A stretch of DNA of 64,000 nt from Lachnospiraceae bacterium (GCA_017550165.1 JAFZQH010000020.1:62001-126000); one strand, 5' to 3'. Numbered from the stretch's first letter, positions 35,672 to 44,186 are shown. Made by a program: numbers and translations. Notes: generated by a model not told the origin, from the letters alone.

Positions 35672-35986
35672 ATGGAAGGAACATTATCACGCAGAGAAGG
35701 CACATTGGCTCGTCTTATGCGGTTTGCTTTTATTCTTTTAGCTTGTTTGTTTATAGGATTTGTATCATACGGTTCGTATGCCCATGCAGAGTCCAATCAG
35801 GCCACCACTACACAGGCTGCCGCTGATACTACTGCAGCAGCGCCTGCCAATGAAGGCGAGAGCTTCTTTATCTACTTCATGATATTTGTAGTTCTTATTG
35901 TTATCATCGTGGTGGTTATCGTGGCATCCTCCACATCAGCTGCTTCAGCTGCGATCCCGCCGGTGTTTGAACGATGGGAAGAATGA
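35672..35986 (+). CDS. Small secreted/membrane-anchored protein (104 aa), unknown function
   Basis: The N-terminus is a signal peptide: a basic start, a hydrophobic stretch at about 16-35, and a likely cleavage site AHA|ES at about 40. A short Ala/Thr/Gln-rich stretch (TTTQAAADTTAAAPAN) follows, then a strong membrane span at about 65-87 and a C-tail ending FERWEE. It would be a small single-span protein with an extracellular N-terminal segment. AGGAGG and an extended -10 promoter support expression. I recognise no family. It is followed by a GTAA-loop hairpin shared with nrdD. Confidence 0.7.
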   Translation: MEGTLSRREGTLARLMRFAFILLACLFIGFVSYGSYAHAESNQATTTQAAADTTAAAPANEGESFFIYFMIFVVLIVIIVVVIVASSTSAASAAIPPVFERWEE

Positions 35987-36017
35987 TCTGAGATGAATTA
36001 AGCATTAATAAGACAAT

Positions 36018-36045
36018 AAACGGGATGAGGTAACTCATCCCGTTT
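36018..36045 (+). terminator. GTAA-tetraloop hairpin between convergent genes
   Basis: Arms AAACGGGATGAG and CTCATCCCGTTT (12 bp) enclose GTAA on the plus strand, after the 104-aa gene and before the convergent clpX end. Arms, loop and the following GCACT equal those of the nrdD terminator hairpin. Confidence 0.7.
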
Positions 36046-36078
36046 GCACTGTCTATTATTAATAATTCCAACCGATCA

Positions 36079-37617
36079 TCAGTTGCCTGCTGCCGCCCCG
36101 GTGGGCAGGGATATATCTTCCAGTTCCATCACGCCCCGCATCTTGATAACGGGTCCTCCGGTATTCTCTATATATTCCCTGGTGATGGTAACACTTCCGA
36201 TATTATCATCCTTGGGGATCTCATACATGATATCAAGCATAAGCTCCTCTATGATAGCGCGGAGAGCCCTGGCACCCATCTTTTTCTCCTTAGCCTTCTT
36301 GGCTATGGCCTCCAGGGCACCGTCATCAAACTCCAGTTTAACCTCGTCAAGGGCCAGAAGCTTGGCATACTGCTTCAGGATGGCGTTCTTTGGCTCCTTG
36401 AGGATCTTGACCAGCATCTCTTCGCTTAAGCCCTCCAGAGTACATATCACCGGCAGCCTGCCGATAAACTCCGGGATCATGCCAAACTTCCTTATATCCT
36501 CCACAGTCACCTTAGATAAGATATTCTCATCTTCATCATACTTGTCCTTAAGATCAGCCCTGAATCCCATGGATGACTGTTTATTAAGTCTTTCTTTAAT
36601 AATCTCGTCAAGCTCCGGAAATGCTCCGCCGCATATAAAGAGGATATTCCTGGTGTTGACCGTGGTCAGCGGGACCATGGCATTCTTGGAATTGGCTCCC
36701 ACAGGAACTTCCACTTCGCTGCCCTCTAAGAGCTTTAACATACCCTGCTGAACCGACTCTCCACTTACATCTCTCTGGTTGGTGTTACGCTTCTTGGCAA
36801 TCTTGTCGATCTCGTCGATAAAGACTATTCCCTGCTCAGCCTTGTCCACGTCATTATCAGCCGCTGTCAGGAGCTTTGATAACACACTCTCTATATCATC
36901 GCCGATATATCCTGCCTCAGTAAGGGAAGTGGCATCCGCAATGGCAAGGGGAACATCCAAAAGTCTTGCCAGAGTCTTGACCAGATATGTCTTGCCACAT
37001 CCGGTGGGTCCTATCATGAGCATATTGGACTTCTCTATCTCTATCTCATCCATGGTATCGGTGGCAACACGCTTGTAGTGGTTGTACACTGCCACGGACA
37101 TGATCTTCTTGGCCTGTTCCTGTCCCACCACGTATTCATCCAGCTTCTCCTTGATAACATGAGGCTTGGGGATATCCTTGATATCTATAAGAGGCTTTAC
37201 CTTGTCTTTCTTCTTCTTCTTGACCTTCTGTCTGGCGGTGGGCATCAGGCCCTGCAGGTCTGCCAGATTGATCATGCTGATATTGGGCAGGGGACTGCGA
37301 CTTGTCTTATCCTGCGCATCATCTTCGGAATCTTCCCCGTCCTCTTCACTGCTGCCGGACCCGGCTGCCGGCTTATTGTTATTCAGCACATTATTGATAT
37401 TATTATTCATGCCCAGCAGGCTGTCATAATTAAAGCCTGAATTCTGCATGGTATCTATGGTCTTCTGCATACAGTCCTTGCATATGCATATATTCCCGGG
37501 GATCTTGATCATAGCCCCGGCTATGCTCTCGGGCCTGCGGCAGATATAGCAGATATCTTCGTACTCCTGCTCGTTATCATCCATATCGATTATATCTTTA
37601 TTATCATCTAAGCTCAT
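36079..37617 (-). CDS. clpX: ClpX-type protease ATPase subunit with extended linker
   Basis: A 512-aa AAA+ unfoldase that would feed substrates to ClpP. The zinc-binding domain has Cys23, Cys26, Cys46 and Cys49 (CYIC...CKDC). The ATPase domain shows GPTGCGKT (203-210), TEAGYIGDDIESVLSKL, the Walker B FIDEIDKIA and the sensor region RFRAD-like GFRADLKDKY. The C-terminal small domain ends near MYEIPKD. Ordinary ClpX is about 420 aa. The extra length is an acidic N-terminal tip and a linker of about 100 residues (50-148) between zinc finger and ATPase, rich in Asn, then Ser/Glu/Asp, then Lys. ClpP and trigger factor genes are not adjacent. It has its own promoter, and it may be one of two ClpX paralogues in the genome. 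Confidence 0.93.
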   Translation of the reverse strand: MSLDDNKDIIDMDDNEQEYEDICYICRRPESIAGAMIKIPGNICICKDCMQKTIDTMQNSGFNYDSLLGMNNNINNVLNNNKPAAGSGSSEEDGEDSEDDAQDKTSRSPLPNISMINLADLQGLMPTARQKVKKKKKDKVKPLIDIKDIPKPHVIKEKLDEYVVGQEQAKKIMSVAVYNHYKRVATDTMDEIEIEKSNMLMIGPTGCGKTYLVKTLARLLDVPLAIADATSLTEAGYIGDDIESVLSKLLTAADNDVDKAEQGIVFIDEIDKIAKKRNTNQRDVSGESVQQGMLKLLEGSEVEVPVGANSKNAMVPLTTVNTRNILFICGGAFPELDEIIKERLNKQSSMGFRADLKDKYDEDENILSKVTVEDIRKFGMIPEFIGRLPVICTLEGLSEEMLVKILKEPKNAILKQYAKLLALDEVKLEFDDGALEAIAKKAKEKKMGARALRAIIEELMLDIMYEIPKDDNIGSVTITREYIENTGGPVIKMRGVMELEDISLPTGAAAGN

Positions 37618-37643
37618 GGTAAATACTCCTTCCGATAGGGTAC

Positions 37644-37672
37644 ATTATACTTCTTATGCGCCCTCCCGTAAA
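37644..37672 (-). promoter_or_regulatory. Promoter of clpX
   Basis: TATAAT (37644-37649) lies 17 nt from TTTACG (37667-37672) on the minus strand, about 26 nt before the clpX ATG, in the 79-nt gap behind the surface-protein gene. Confidence 0.65.
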
Positions 37673-37696
37673 GAAAAACCTTACATCTTCCATAAC

Positions 37697-40486
37697 CTAC
37701 TTCCTGACCCTGACCCTGATCACTTTCCTGATGGTTCCGGCCTTGACGGTGATAGAGGCAGTACCCTTCTTTAACGCCTTTATTGTCAATTTGCCGTTTT
37801 TTATGGATGCGCTTACCACCTTTTTGTCAGTGTTCTTGGAAATGATGATGCTTTCTCCCGTTACCTTCTTATCGGGAAAGGCTGTTACCGTGACAGTTGC
37901 CTTGCTCCCCTTTTGCTGAAGACTTACGTTTGTACGGGAAAGTGTCAATCGGGTCGTAGTAGGTGTAACAATAACCTTGATGGCCTTGCTCATGCCGTTG
38001 GCGGTAAAGGCATATACGGTACAGACACCCTTGGCCTTACCGGTGATCTTGCCGTTATCATCAACTGTTGCAATGGATTCATTACTGCTAAAATAGCGCA
38101 GCTTCGCCACGTGTGAAGAGGGAACCAGCTTCCTGCCGCTGTTTAGCTTATTGACCTTAGCCTTGATATGGTGACTTTCGCCCGGCAATAGTGATACTTT
38201 TATCTTGTCCACCGACACACCGGCAGCATTGGTGTATTTGCTTGTTCCCCCTGATGTATAGGCATGGATCACAGGACTTGTCTTAACATAGGTCTTAACG
38301 CCCCTATAGGTTACGTATGCCTTAATAACAGCCTTATACAGCCTGTTCTTCTCCAGTTTCTTTTTTGTCCAGGTTAACCTGCTGTTACCCTTTACGGTCT
38401 TTACAAGCTCTGAAACCTTTGTTTCATCCCCTCCGGTGCACTTTTCAAGGAAGATGTCATAGCCTTCGGCCCCCTTTATCTTATTCCAGGAGAAGATCAT
38501 ACCGTCCCTGCCTGAAGACTTCATACCGGCAAGCAGATTTCCGCCCAAGGTGGGTCCCGGCGACGGTGTGGGGTCAGGCTCCGGGCCGGATTTTTTGATC
38601 CACTTGGGCCAAAATTCCTTATCTCCGGTGCTTCCCGCAGGTATGACGGTCACCTTGTTGCCTGTAAGTCCTGCATTGTCATACCAGCCTCCGAAATCGT
38701 ATCCCTCCATGAAGGGATCCGCCAGGCTATGAGCCGGGTCATATACGGCGTAAGACACAGGATTGGAAGAGGGGTTGGTTCCTCCATTGGTGTTGTATTT
38801 TATACTGTATTTCTCATAGGTAAGACCGGTTACATCAAAAGAGCCGGTCCCGAACTTCCAGTTGTCATTCTTCTCTCCCCGGGCCAGCAGGATCCCGGCT
38901 CCTTTTGACATTTCATGGTCCTTCAGCCTGAAGTAGGCCCCGGATGCCAAGGTCTTTGGGAAATGTACCCCTACGCTTATTGTTCCTTTTTTATAAAGGG
39001 CGAATGTCGTGACCGGATCCGGCTCTCCGGCCGCCCGGGCTTCAACCGTGACAGGATATATCCCATCAGTGAAGAAAGGCTTTTTATCCCCTATGCCTGC
39101 ATTTTGGAAAAAGGATTCCTTAAAGCACAGTTCTGCCGCGGAAAGTGTCGCCGTGAAATTCTCATCAAAGCCTTTCCTTAAAGGATTAGGTTCTCCGCAG
39201 ACAGCGGTCACTTCAGCACCGTCTCCGATGGAAAGAGTAGCCAGGTGGGCATTTTGGGGATAAGACACATTTTCCTCGGTGTCCTTCGAAAACTTTCCAA
39301 CCACACAGCTTCCTCCTATACCGTTAGCTCCTGAATCGGCGTAGGCATAGACTTTGGCATTATCCCTAATGACAACCTTCCCTTTAGGCTGTTCTTCCAA
39401 GTTCCAACCCCGGCCCAGCCCTATGCCGGCACCGCCTGTTTTGCCCGTCACCTGATCTCTTTTTTCCCTTGTGCTCATGGAAACAACATGAGCCTCACCT
39501 CCTATGGTGACGTCGCAGTCGGCATTATCCGAATCATAATGATTCACGTTTGAAATGCCTCTTCCCGTTCCGATGCCGGCACCACCGCAGCTGCCAAGGG
39601 CTATTACATCGGCATTCCCTTCTATCACTATTGTCCCGGAGGAAGCGCCCTGACCGCCTCCTATTCCGGCCGCAAATGTGTTCTCATAGCTTTCCGAATA
39701 CAGGGTCTCCGGATTAATCTTATCAAACTTTTCAAAATCCATGTGCCATGAAGCAGCACGGACTTTCCCTCCGGATATGGTGATTCTGCCCCCCTTATAA
39801 TAGCCTACCTTTGCAGCGAGTGCGGCGCCGCCCGTTGTTCCGTATCCCGAACCGATACCGGCACCACCACCTGTTCCCAGGGCTGTAATATCTCCACCAT
39901 AAATATTGATCTGTGAAGCCGAAGAATGATATCCGGAACCGATACCGGCACCTGCATTCCCGCCTATGGCAATGATCCTGCCGGAATATATATTTATATT
40001 CCCCGCCGGCTTATTCCCCGTAGACGGAGAAATATATCCAATCCCTCCGATACCTGCCCCGTACATGCCTCCGGTCACGGTAAGTCCGGCACCATCCATG
40101 CCGTAAATGTTCAGGGTGGATCCATCCTCTACCTCGATACCTGCTGCCGATTCTTTCCCTGAATTTCCCTTCAGGACATTTGTCCCTTCAAAGACCAGGT
40201 TCACGGTTGCATTATTGCAAATCCTTATGGCAGATTTATAATCCGTATTATCGTTATCATGGGTGATACCGCTGATCTTCACGGTTTTACTCTCATCGAT
40301 CGTCAAGGTCCCTGCCCAATCATTATTCTGATCACGTGTAATATCCGCCACGGGGATCTGCGGCGCTGCATACACCGGCACATCCATAAGGGGCAGGAGA
40401 CCCATGATCAAGGCAACCGTCATGGAAAAACCGGCTATCCGCTTCCCTATATCCCTTATCTTCCCTTTCATCTTCTTCATCTTCAT
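37697..40486 (-). CDS. Large secreted cell-surface protein with beta-helix-like, InlB-type and Ig-like repeats
   Basis: A 929-aa exported protein. A basic N-terminus and hydrophobic core end at VYAAPQ (about 41), a signal peptide. Residues ~50-430 form repeated glycine-rich units around GAGIG (NAGAGIGSGYHS, GGGAGIGSGYG, GGAGIGTGRG, GGAGIGLGRG), which suggests a beta-solenoid or carbohydrate-binding fold. Next comes an InlB/Flg_new-type unit (IKYNTNGGTNP...GYDFGGWYDNAG, about 560-630). A Pro-rich linker leads to fibronectin-like sequence (about 650-740), then bacterial Ig-like (Big_2) repeats to the end (GKITGKAKGVCTVYAF; NGKLTIKALKKGTASITVKAG). No sortase motif or S-layer domain is seen. It probably acts in adhesion or surface coating; no enzyme motif is visible. 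Confidence 0.85.
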   Translation of the reverse strand: MKMKKMKGKIRDIGKRIAGFSMTVALIMGLLPLMDVPVYAAPQIPVADITRDQNNDWAGTLTIDESKTVKISGITHDNDNTDYKSAIRICNNATVNLVFEGTNVLKGNSGKESAAGIEVEDGSTLNIYGMDGAGLTVTGGMYGAGIGGIGYISPSTGNKPAGNINIYSGRIIAIGGNAGAGIGSGYHSSASQINIYGGDITALGTGGGAGIGSGYGTTGGAALAAKVGYYKGGRITISGGKVRAASWHMDFEKFDKINPETLYSESYENTFAAGIGGGQGASSGTIVIEGNADVIALGSCGGAGIGTGRGISNVNHYDSDNADCDVTIGGEAHVVSMSTREKRDQVTGKTGGAGIGLGRGWNLEEQPKGKVVIRDNAKVYAYADSGANGIGGSCVVGKFSKDTEENVSYPQNAHLATLSIGDGAEVTAVCGEPNPLRKGFDENFTATLSAAELCFKESFFQNAGIGDKKPFFTDGIYPVTVEARAAGEPDPVTTFALYKKGTISVGVHFPKTLASGAYFRLKDHEMSKGAGILLARGEKNDNWKFGTGSFDVTGLTYEKYSIKYNTNGGTNPSSNPVSYAVYDPAHSLADPFMEGYDFGGWYDNAGLTGNKVTVIPAGSTGDKEFWPKWIKKSGPEPDPTPSPGPTLGGNLLAGMKSSGRDGMIFSWNKIKGAEGYDIFLEKCTGGDETKVSELVKTVKGNSRLTWTKKKLEKNRLYKAVIKAYVTYRGVKTYVKTSPVIHAYTSGGTSKYTNAAGVSVDKIKVSLLPGESHHIKAKVNKLNSGRKLVPSSHVAKLRYFSSNESIATVDDNGKITGKAKGVCTVYAFTANGMSKAIKVIVTPTTTRLTLSRTNVSLQQKGSKATVTVTAFPDKKVTGESIIISKNTDKKVVSASIKNGKLTIKALKKGTASITVKAGTIRKVIRVRVRK

Positions 40487-40519
40487 ATACTCCTCCCATT
40501 AAGCATAAACTTTACTGGT

Positions 40520-40547
40520 ATTGTATCATATCATACCGATTTGGCAA
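40520..40547 (-). promoter_or_regulatory. Promoter of the surface-protein gene
   Basis: TTGCCA (40542-40547) and TACAAT (40520-40525) are spaced by 16 nt on the minus strand; TGATACAAT is an extended -10. The ATG is about 34 nt further on. Confidence 0.65.
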
Positions 40548-40582
40548 TTATGTATAATTAATTTGTGACGGCGGTACCATTT

Positions 40583-40628
40583 ATCTACTTGAAATCTACT
40601 TGAATTTTAACGGGATAGGAATTAAACT
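40583..40628 (+). promoter_or_regulatory. Tandem 11-bp direct repeat at the Na+/Pi transporter promoter
   Basis: ATCTACTTGAA occurs twice in tandem (40583-40593, 40594-40604). The second copy overlaps a candidate -35 TTGAAT (40600-40605), 17 nt from TAAACT (40623-40628). The 11-bp period is that of Pho-box direct repeats, though the sequence is not the known consensus. The transporter ATG is 39 nt downstream. Confidence 0.5.
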
Positions 40629-40666
40629 TGTTGTTGGGAGTGAAGGGAAGAGATTAGGAGATCATA

Positions 40667-42457
40667 ATGGACATTTTCAGTATTCTTGGTTTATTTGGCG
40701 GTCTTGCCATGTTCCTCTACGGAATGAAGCTTATGGGAGGCAGCCTGAAAGAGAGTTCATCCGGAGCCTTAAAGACCATCATGGAGGGCATGACCAACAG
40801 CCCCGTTAAAGCATTTGTGCTGGGTCTTTTAGTTACCGCCCTTATCCAATCATCCACTGCCACCATTGTTATCACATCAGGTCTTGTGGCTGCGGAGATC
40901 ATCACTTTAAAACAGTCTCTGGGTATTATCATTGGTGCCAACGTCGGGACCACCATTACGGGACAGATCATCCGCCTCATGGATATCAATTCCTCATCCA
41001 CAGCCTGGCTTCAACTCTTCAAGCCTGCTACCCTTGCACCTATTGCACTTATCATCGGTATATTCTTTATAATGTTCTGCAACTTCAAGAATTCACGCCT
41101 TGCCGGTAATATTGCCATGGGCTTCGGTATCCTTTTCACCGGTCTTATAGCCATGACCGACTCCGTTACGGGCTTAAGTGAGACCGGCGTATTCGATAAT
41201 CTTTTCAGAAGTATCGGAAGCAATCCCTTCCTGGGTTATCTGGTAGGTGCCGTTGTGGCTTTTATCCTCCAGAGTTCTTCCGCCACCATCGGCATCCTCC
41301 AGTCCTTCTCCATGACGGGAATGTTCACCTTCGGAGGGGTATATGCCATTATCGTAGGTGTATTCTTGGGCGACTGTGTAACTACAGCTATCGTATGCTC
41401 CATTGGCGCAAAGCCGGATTCCCGCCGGGTAGGTCTTGTAAATATAGTGTTTAACCTTTGTAAATCGGTTCTTGTATTTATCGGCGTTCTGCTGGCTCAT
41501 CAGCTGGGTCTCCTGAACGCCATTTGGGATACTCCCATTAACTCAGGAGGTATCGCCAACGCCAACACCGTATTTAATCTCGCCTGTGCCGTTATCCTCC
41601 TTCCCTTTATAGGTACATTTGAGAAATTAAGTCACATAATGGTCAAGGATGATCCCCTTCCGGTGAGCAAATACGATGTCAAGCTTAAGGCCCTGGATCC
41701 CGTCTTCTTCAGTACACCGGCCCTTGCATTTAACAGCTGCTATGACGCCCTCCTTACCATGCTTGACTGTTCCATAACAAACGTCCGTAAGGGACTGGCC
41801 CTCCTTCGCAGGTATGATCAGGCGGATTATGATCATATCAAGGAGGAAGAGAAGAGCATCGACCTCTTCGCCGACCGCATCAGTAATTATCTGGTCCAGT
41901 TATCCGGTAATATCCATGAAGACTACCACATCAAGCTTATGGATGAGTATTACAAGGTTATAGCCGAATTCGAGCGTCTGGGTGACCATGCGGACAACCT
42001 GGCTGAAGAATCATATGAGATATACCAAAAGAATCATCCTCTTTCCGAGTATGCTTTGAAAGAGATTGACGTTGCAACGGAGATCCTCGACAAGATCATG
42101 GATTATTCCAGGCTGGCCTTTGAAAAGAGGGATGTGGAAGCAGCCAGGCATATAGAGCCTCTTGAAGAGGTGGTTGACGACCTGGTATATGCCATGAAGG
42201 AAAACCATATCCTGCGTCTTCGCGGCGGTCAGTGCCACATTTTGGTAGATAACAACTTCTTAAATGTATTAAGCAATATAGAGCGTATATCAGATGTATG
42301 TTCCAATATCGGAATAGCCGTAGTTGCCCGTGTTGAGCCGGAGCTTGCCCAGGAAGCCCACAAATACATCTCCCGCCTTCACCAGGGAAAGGATGAGACC
42401 TTTAACAAAGAGTATCATGAAGCCCATGATTACTTTTTCAGCAAACTTGAAAATTAA
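40667..42457 (+). CDS. Na+/phosphate cotransporter family protein with PhoU-like C-terminus
   Basis: A 596-aa membrane protein. The N-terminal ~330 residues hold about nine hydrophobic segments and the two inverted Na/Pi repeats, each with the QSS signature: ALIQSSTATIVITSG and FILQSSSATIGILQS. GANVGTTITGQ also matches the PF02690 family. The C-terminal ~240 residues are a helical PhoU-like domain (ERLGDHADNLAEES, IERISDVCSNIGIAVVARVE) that may regulate transport. Substrate is inferred from the family. The gene stands alone on the plus strand with its own candidate promoter and terminator. AGGAG lies 7 nt before the ATG. Confidence 0.93.
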   Translation: MDIFSILGLFGGLAMFLYGMKLMGGSLKESSSGALKTIMEGMTNSPVKAFVLGLLVTALIQSSTATIVITSGLVAAEIITLKQSLGIIIGANVGTTITGQIIRLMDINSSSTAWLQLFKPATLAPIALIIGIFFIMFCNFKNSRLAGNIAMGFGILFTGLIAMTDSVTGLSETGVFDNLFRSIGSNPFLGYLVGAVVAFILQSSSATIGILQSFSMTGMFTFGGVYAIIVGVFLGDCVTTAIVCSIGAKPDSRRVGLVNIVFNLCKSVLVFIGVLLAHQLGLLNAIWDTPINSGGIANANTVFNLACAVILLPFIGTFEKLSHIMVKDDPLPVSKYDVKLKALDPVFFSTPALAFNSCYDALLTMLDCSITNVRKGLALLRRYDQADYDHIKEEEKSIDLFADRISNYLVQLSGNIHEDYHIKLMDEYYKVIAEFERLGDHADNLAEESYEIYQKNHPLSEYALKEIDVATEILDKIMDYSRLAFEKRDVEAARHIEPLEEVVDDLVYAMKENHILRLRGGQCHILVDNNFLNVLSNIERISDVCSNIGIAVVARVEPELAQEAHKYISRLHQGKDETFNKEYHEAHDYFFSKLEN

Positions 42458-42482
42458 GACATTGTTAAATCTTTATTATACA

Positions 42483-42522
42483 AACAGGCGGAACTGCCAA
42501 TGCGACAGTTCCGCCTGTTTTC
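42483..42522. terminator. Bidirectional terminator between the Na/Pi gene and htrA
   Basis: Perfect 14-bp arms AACAGGCGGAACTG and CAGTTCCGCCTGTT enclose a 9-nt loop, followed on the plus strand by TTTTC. The two flanking genes converge here, and the hairpin can serve both. Confidence 0.85.
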
Positions 42523-42540
42523 TTTATACTTAAAGGGGAG

Positions 42541-44052
42541 TTAGAAGGTAACCTTGGTTGATTCTTTGGAATAGCTTCCGTTCTTGGATCTGTAAAATTC
42601 CACGGTAATGGTATCACCCTCCTTATGGCTCTTGCAGATCTCCTGTATTTCCTGAACAGTGGTAATGTCCTTGCCGTCTATCCTGAATATTATGTCTTCT
42701 TCCTTAAGGCCCGCTTTTGACGCCGGGCCGCCTGATTCCACCTTGGATATATAGGCACCCATGGGGATGTTGTATCTTATCTTTTCCTCATTCCCTATGT
42801 TAACACCCGATATACCCAGTTTTACTCCTGAATTTCCTTCGGATTCTTCATCACCGGAAGAGTTCCCGGTAGCTACCGGCTCACCGTTAATTGCCTCCTG
42901 GATAACAGGCAGTGCGCTCTCAAGAGGAATTGCATAACACATGCTCTCTGCGTAATTGGCAATGGCCTTGGCGTTACTGATACCCACCACTTCGCCTTTT
43001 GCATTGAGAAGTGCTCCTCCGCTGTTGCCCAGATTAATGGCTGCATCTGTCTGAAGCACTCTGTAGGTTTCTCCGTCATCGTTGGTCATGGTCCTCTCCA
43101 GAGCACTGATAACTCCGGTGGTGACAGACTGACCATATCCCAGGGCGTTACCTACGACGATGGCGGTCTCTCCTACCTTCAGCTTTGTAGAATCACCCAG
43201 TTTGGAGATACGGATGGAACTCAATGTGGATTCCTTCATATCCGCAATGTTAACGGCTATGACTGCCATATCCGTTGCTCTGTCAGTGGCTTTAACTACA
43301 GCCTCAACACCCTCACCATCGCAGAAACCTACCGTAAGCTTGGTAGCCCCATCAATAACATGGTAATTGGTAGCAACCAGCACTTCCTTATCACTCTGAT
43401 GAACTATAAATCCCGAGCCAAGGCTGGTGCTTTGCTGCTGGCCTCTGCGGCCGAACCAGTCTCTGTACTCCGTAACACTGGCGTTGGTGATCGATACCAC
43501 TGAAGGCATGATGGCATCTACGACGGCTGATACATCAACAGCAGTGATCTCCGCTGATGAGGCATCAACGTTGGTTCCGTTGGACTGAGGAAGATCAACA
43601 GGTGTAACCGCTGTGGTAACCGCGTTCGCGGCTTTGTTCCTGGATGCGAACCAGTTGGTCGCCTGGGTTATGCCTGTAAAAACGCCTCCCGAGATAAGGC
43701 CAAACACCAGGGCATAGGCAACAACCTTGCCGAATCCCGACTTCTTCCCGGGAGTATTATTGCTTCCCGTACTTCCTGATCCACCGGTACTTCCGGTAGT
43801 GTATCCGGTGCTTCCGGTACTGTATCCGCCGCTTCTGTATCCTCCGGTGGTGCTGCCTCCGTTACTGTAGCCCCCGGTCCTGTAGCCGCCTCCGCCGCCA
43901 TAACCGGTACCGCTTCCGTAACTGCTTCCGCTTCCGTAGCTGCTTCCGCTTCCGTAACTGCCTCCGCTTCCGTAACTGCTTCCGCTTCCGTAACTGCTTC
44001 CGCTTCCGTAACTGCTTCCTGAGTTATAATTATTTGAATCCATAAGATCCAT
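42541..44052 (-). CDS. HtrA/DegP-type membrane serine protease with Gly/Ser/Tyr-rich N-terminal tail
   Basis: A 503-aa quality-control protease. A membrane span lies at about 108-128. The extracytoplasmic trypsin-like domain has His231 (ATNYHVIDGA), Asp261 (TDMAVIAV) and nucleophile Ser344 (NLGNSGGALL). A PDZ domain at about 405-500 (GGPASKAGLKEEDIIFRIDGK) binds substrates or controls activity. Before the span, residues 1-105 are low-complexity: six-residue SSYGSG units, then GGGGGYRTGGY, GGYRSGGYSTG and STGGSGSTG. This tail would be cytoplasmic. The core is a normal HtrA; the tail is much longer than usual. It may start at Met1 (GAGGTGA just upstream) or Met4. The gene stands between two terminators, so it is monocistronic. 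Confidence 0.93.
   Translation of the reverse strand: MDLMDSNNYNSGSSYGSGSSYGSGSSYGSGGSYGSGSSYGSGSSYGSGTGYGGGGGYRTGGYSNGGSTTGGYRSGGYSTGSTGYTTGSTGGSGSTGSNNTPGKKSGFGKVVAYALVFGLISGGVFTGITQATNWFASRNKAANAVTTAVTPVDLPQSNGTNVDASSAEITAVDVSAVVDAIMPSVVSITNASVTEYRDWFGRRGQQQSTSLGSGFIVHQSDKEVLVATNYHVIDGATKLTVGFCDGEGVEAVVKATDRATDMAVIAVNIADMKESTLSSIRISKLGDSTKLKVGETAIVVGNALGYGQSVTTGVISALERTMTNDDGETYRVLQTDAAINLGNSGGALLNAKGEVVGISNAKAIANYAESMCYAIPLESALPVIQEAINGEPVATGNSSGDEESEGNSGVKLGISGVNIGNEEKIRYNIPMGAYISKVESGGPASKAGLKEEDIIFRIDGKDITTVQEIQEICKSHKEGDTITVEFYRSKNGSYSKESTKVTF
43909..44022 (-). repeat. In-frame 18-bp tandem repeat encoding SSYGSG in htrA
   Basis: About six imperfect copies of an 18-bp unit (plus strand CTTCCGCTTCCGTAACTG) lie head to tail with small changes such as CTGCCTCC. 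Each encodes six residues, so copy-number change would keep the frame. It is a protein-coding minisatellite, not a CRISPR array: there are no unique spacers. Confidence 0.85.
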
Positions 44053-44156
44053 TCACCTCATTTCATTTAATATCTTAACCTGCTTTCTGATAACAAGTAT
44101 ATTTTTAAAATGTGTCCATCCTGTGACCAAAGAGTGTAACATTTGTTAAAAAGATC

Positions 44157-44186
44157 CGAAAAAAAGAACTGCCCACAGGGCAGTTC
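44157..44186 (-). terminator. Rho-independent terminator of glmS
   Basis: On the minus strand GAACTGCCC-TGT-GGGCAGTTC (9-bp stem, 3-nt loop) is followed by seven Ts, 22 nt after the glmS stop. It ends the envelope operon. Confidence 0.93.

Noticed and set aside
36044-36751. Plus-strand frame of 235 codons rich in Ser and Ile
   Set aside because: Antisense shadow of clpX; composition typical of reverse-complement coding sequence.
43909-44022. Regular repeats that might be a CRISPR array
   Set aside because: Units are contiguous 18-mers in frame with a protein, without unique spacers.
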